From contig QPFY01000019.1 of the NCBI GenBank assembly GCA_003665825.1, positions 372,001 through 436,000 on the forward strand: a DNA stretch of 64,000 nucleotides. Reading direction: 5' to 3'. The translations under genes were made by a program, and so were the position numbers. The DNA is from Microbotryum silenes-acaulis. Taxonomy: Eukaryota > Basidiomycota > Microbotryomycetes > Microbotryales > Microbotryaceae. Under the pieces are notes generated by a model that saw only the letters and a program-made list of their open reading frames with translations, was not told where the DNA came from and did no database searches. Shown here one piece after another: positions 62,073 to 64,000 of this stretch (the stretch's first letter is position 1; the number at the start of each line of letters is the position of its first letter).

Positions 62073-62104
62073 AGGACCCCCGAAAGCCCAGCCAGAGGCG
62101 CATG
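62073..62104 (+). repeat. Terminal inverted repeat of element II (left)
   Basis: AGGACCCCCGAAAGCCC then AGCCAGAGGCGCATG. Confidence 0.8.
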
Positions 62105-62335
62105 CGGAAAAATGCCCCTTTTTGGCCTTTTTGTCAAAGTTTTTTACCCTATTTTGGCCCCAAAATGTCAAAATTTCACATGCGCCTCGGAAATATTATC
62201 AAAATGTGTTCTACATGCTCCAAAAATCGCTCAAAAGTCTTCGAAAACGCGTTCCGAGCGTTTGCGGGCGCGCGGCGGCCTATCGAAAGTGGCTTGCGGC
62301 GTCGCTTCGGCTGGTGTTGCGCGTGGCTCCAGGCT

Positions 62336-62557
62336 TCAAACAAGCCTTCCTTGCTTTGCTGGCTGGCTCGCTGCTTCGTTGTCAGACTTTCTTTTTGCTG
62401 AAGTTGAGCTCCTTGTTTCCGCGGTGGCATTGGTGCGACTTGTAGAGGTTCTGCCGGCGGCATCTCGCAGGCCGGGCGCGCTCCGAAGGGCGGCAAACCT
62501 TTGCTCGGCATGTGCGCTCGTGCTGATTAGGCACTCGTCCGGGTAACATGAGGTAAG
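62336..62557 (-). pseudogene. Coding-like remnant inside element II, continuing from the palindrome arm
   Basis: In frame with the left palindrome arm, the minus strand reads LTSCYPDECLISTSAHAEQR and then Thr/Ser/Lys-rich sequence to a stop at 62336. It may be a later part of the element's protein; no domain is recognised. Confidence 0.35.
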
Positions 62558-63081
62558 GTCCGTGGTTGAACGATATGTAGTCGTTGACGGGCCTAATGAC
62601 TCGATGACCTGTCGACCATCAATCATGCGGAACGGCATAGTGCCATCAATGAGGTGTGTGGAATCGCATGCTTTCTTGATGAGGCGAAGCTCCTGTACGA
62701 CGACATTTGAGAGTACAACCAACGAGGCGAGCGTGTCTTGGTTGCAGTGGTTTGTTGTCACTTTGCTGTAGATGTATCGCACTGTAGGACTAACCCTTGT
62801 TTTGAGTGGCAGTTGAGCTGTGAAGTTCTCGTTTGACACAAGTCTTGTGTCCTACAGTGCGATACATCTACAGCAAAGTGACAACAAACCACTGCAACCA
62901 AGACACGCTCGCCTCGTTGGTTGTACTCTCAAATGTCGTCGTACAGGAGCTTCGCCTCATCAAGAAAGCATGCGATTCCACACACCTCATTGATGGCACT
63001 ATGCCGTTCCGCATGATTGATGGTCGACAGGTCATCGAGTCATTAGGCCCGTCAACGACTACATATCGTTCAATCACGGAC
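62558..63081. repeat. 233-bp inverted repeat with 58-nt loop inside element II
   Basis: Arms 62558-62790 and 62849-63081 are equal in length; I find one difference (62564, GTGG against GTGA). Each arm encodes VRYIYSKVTTNHCNQDTLAS and GTMPFRMIDGRQVIES in one direction, so it is a recent inverted duplication of coding-like sequence, not ancient terminal repeats. A transcript would form a very long hairpin. Confidence 0.92.
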
Positions 63082-63301
63082 TAACCCCCGCGTCTCTGGT
63101 CTGAAGAGTCGGGTAGGGTAAGGTCGAATACTGGGTGGGCTCGTCTTTGGACAACTCGATGTGAAGAGACGCGTCGGCGGGAGCGACATCGAAGGCGAGG
63201 AGCTCGGCAACCGTCATGTTGGTGAGCGGCGATAATCGATCGAAGTCATCGTCGTGCAAATAGTAGTCCTGATCTTCGTCGAGAAACAAGCATGGAATCA
63301 T
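63074..63301 (-). pseudogene. 5' fragment of the element-family gene in element II
   Basis: ATG at 63301 in the context CGACGAAATG, identical to element I at 2103-2112. It reads MIPCLFLDEDQDYYLHDDDF then DRLSPLTNM, matching element I DDDFERMAP, and later SKDEPTQYSTLP, matching STDEPLELDTLP. It runs into the palindrome and stops at 63074, so the protein is truncated. It shows that elements I and II encode the same unknown protein. Confidence 0.6.
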
Positions 63302-63710
63302 TTCGTCGTGCTATGCTCCAGTGTCAGAACGAAGTGAAGCGGAACGGAACCTCAGGGGCCCCGTCAATATCAGCAGTGGGAAGTTATTTTTATTTTTATT
63401 TTACTTGATAGGGGTACCTAATCCCTAATATTCTCTAACAGCCACTGAACTAAAGTGATTACCGAAAATGGCTAGTGACTTGTTCAAGCGCGAGCATTGC
63501 GAAGCGCGTTTCGAAGCGAAGGCAAACGGGCCCAAAGCCATGCCGTAGGCTGCTCAGGGTAGGCCAAAATTGGGCCGACTCACGGGAAAATGTCAAAATC
63601 TGGACATGCGCCTCGGGGGCGAAACGTGTGTTTCGTCCCAAAATGTTAATTTTTTGCAATGCGCCTCGACGATTTTCAGGATTTTGGGTCCTCAAAATGT
63701 CAAAAAAAAA

Positions 63711-63741
63711 ATGCGCCTCCGGCTGGGCTTTCGGGGGTCCT
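63711..63741 (-). repeat. Terminal inverted repeat of element II (right)
   Basis: Minus strand AGGACCCCCGAAAGCCC then AGCCGGAGGCGCAT. Confidence 0.8.
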
Positions 63742-64000
63742 ACTTTGGGGCGCGCGCTGCACTCGCGCGGCCTCGCGCGGCCCTGGGCGGCCCACTGCTC
63801 CAGACTGCTCCTTGGCCTCCGGCCGCAACAGATGTACGGACATGTTCGTCTACTTAACTTTGGGTACATAACCGAACCAGATCCTGAGGCTGTCGAAAAA
63901 TCGTATACTCACTTTGAGTTTGCAAGGAGAACATGATAGCACGTGTATTGCGGGACTTATGATGATTCGAGATTCTCATGTCCGTACCGCAGATTTCGTG
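63742..64000. other. Right edge of window
   Basis: Begins with the right target duplication of element II, then GC-rich CGCGCGGCC repeats. No gene supportable. Confidence 0.35.

Larger units (their letters stand above)
62073..63741 (-). mobile_element. Element II: DNA transposon relative of element I, rearranged, 1,669 bp
   Basis: Ends at 62073 (plus strand) and 63741 (minus strand) both read AGGACCCCCGAAAGCCCAGCC, one base, then GAGGCGCAT: a terminal inverted repeat of about 31 nt with one mismatch. The flanks are ACTTTGGG on each side (62065-62072, 63742-63749), an exact 8-bp target duplication. Extra ATGCGCCTC motifs occur inside (about 62186, 63604, 63660). It carries the start of the element I protein at 63301, 440 bp from its end (422 bp in element I), and a 233-bp palindrome. 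It is clearly non-autonomous. Confidence 0.8.

Noticed and set aside
62336..62839. A 167-codon gene spanning the palindrome loop
   Set aside because: It reads through an inverted duplication; the N-terminal part is loop sequence and the rest is a transposon remnant.

Overview
The window is nuclear DNA of a fungus, most likely a basidiomycete of the Pucciniomycotina (a Microbotryomycetes-like yeast or smut relative). I infer this from genes packed 100-700 bp apart on both strands, many short GT..AG introns (two exons are only 15 and 22 nt), moderate GC, and a wholly eukaryotic gene set. The species is not proven by the sequence.

Layout. 1-1511 (-): TBC Rab-GAP. 1688-4164: a DNA transposon (element I) inserted in the promoter shared with the next gene. 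4807-7189 (+): peroxisomal acyl-CoA synthetase ending in SKL. 7341-8232 (-): zinc-ribbon protein. 8479-11752 (+): HID1. 12297-17165 (-): KDM4/Rph1-type JmjC demethylase. 17744-19705 (-): Rab GTPase. 20133-20758 (-): ATP synthase epsilon. 21199-23398 (+): eIF4A. 24403-25575 (-): RLP24. 25888-29664 (+): SYF1. 29952-34618 (-): low-complexity nuclear protein. 35310-40217 (+): monomodular NRPS. 40328-42442 (-): ZUP1/ZUFSP deubiquitinase. 42947-45006 (+): RAD1 clamp subunit. 45297-49304 (+): UTP21. 49459-50139 (-): small unknown protein. 50555-54969 (-): Ty1/copia retrotransposon with short identical LTRs. 55666-59410 (+): modular aspartic protease. 59411-64000: a degenerate tract with a HIS3 relic, a 60-bp foldback, an unrecognised gene remnant, and a second element (II) of the 1688-4164 family carrying a 233-bp internal palindrome.

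Most genes are housekeeping: translation (eIF4A), ribosome assembly (RLP24, UTP21), splicing (SYF1), genome maintenance (RAD1, ZUP1), chromatin (KDM4) and trafficking (TBC GAP, Rab, HID1). They form divergent and convergent pairs, not functional clusters. The NRPS stands alone, with no obvious tailoring enzyme beside it.

The best candidate for something undescribed is the pair of elements I and II. They share a terminal inverted repeat starting AGGACCCCCGAAAGCCC, are flanked by 8-9 bp duplications, and both encode the start of the same unfamiliar protein in the same place relative to the end. Other points worth following are the exon-per-repeat cysteine modules on the aspartic protease, the NRPS, a G14/C14 intron in SYF1, and the copia element with identical LTRs but a deleted RNase H catalytic motif.
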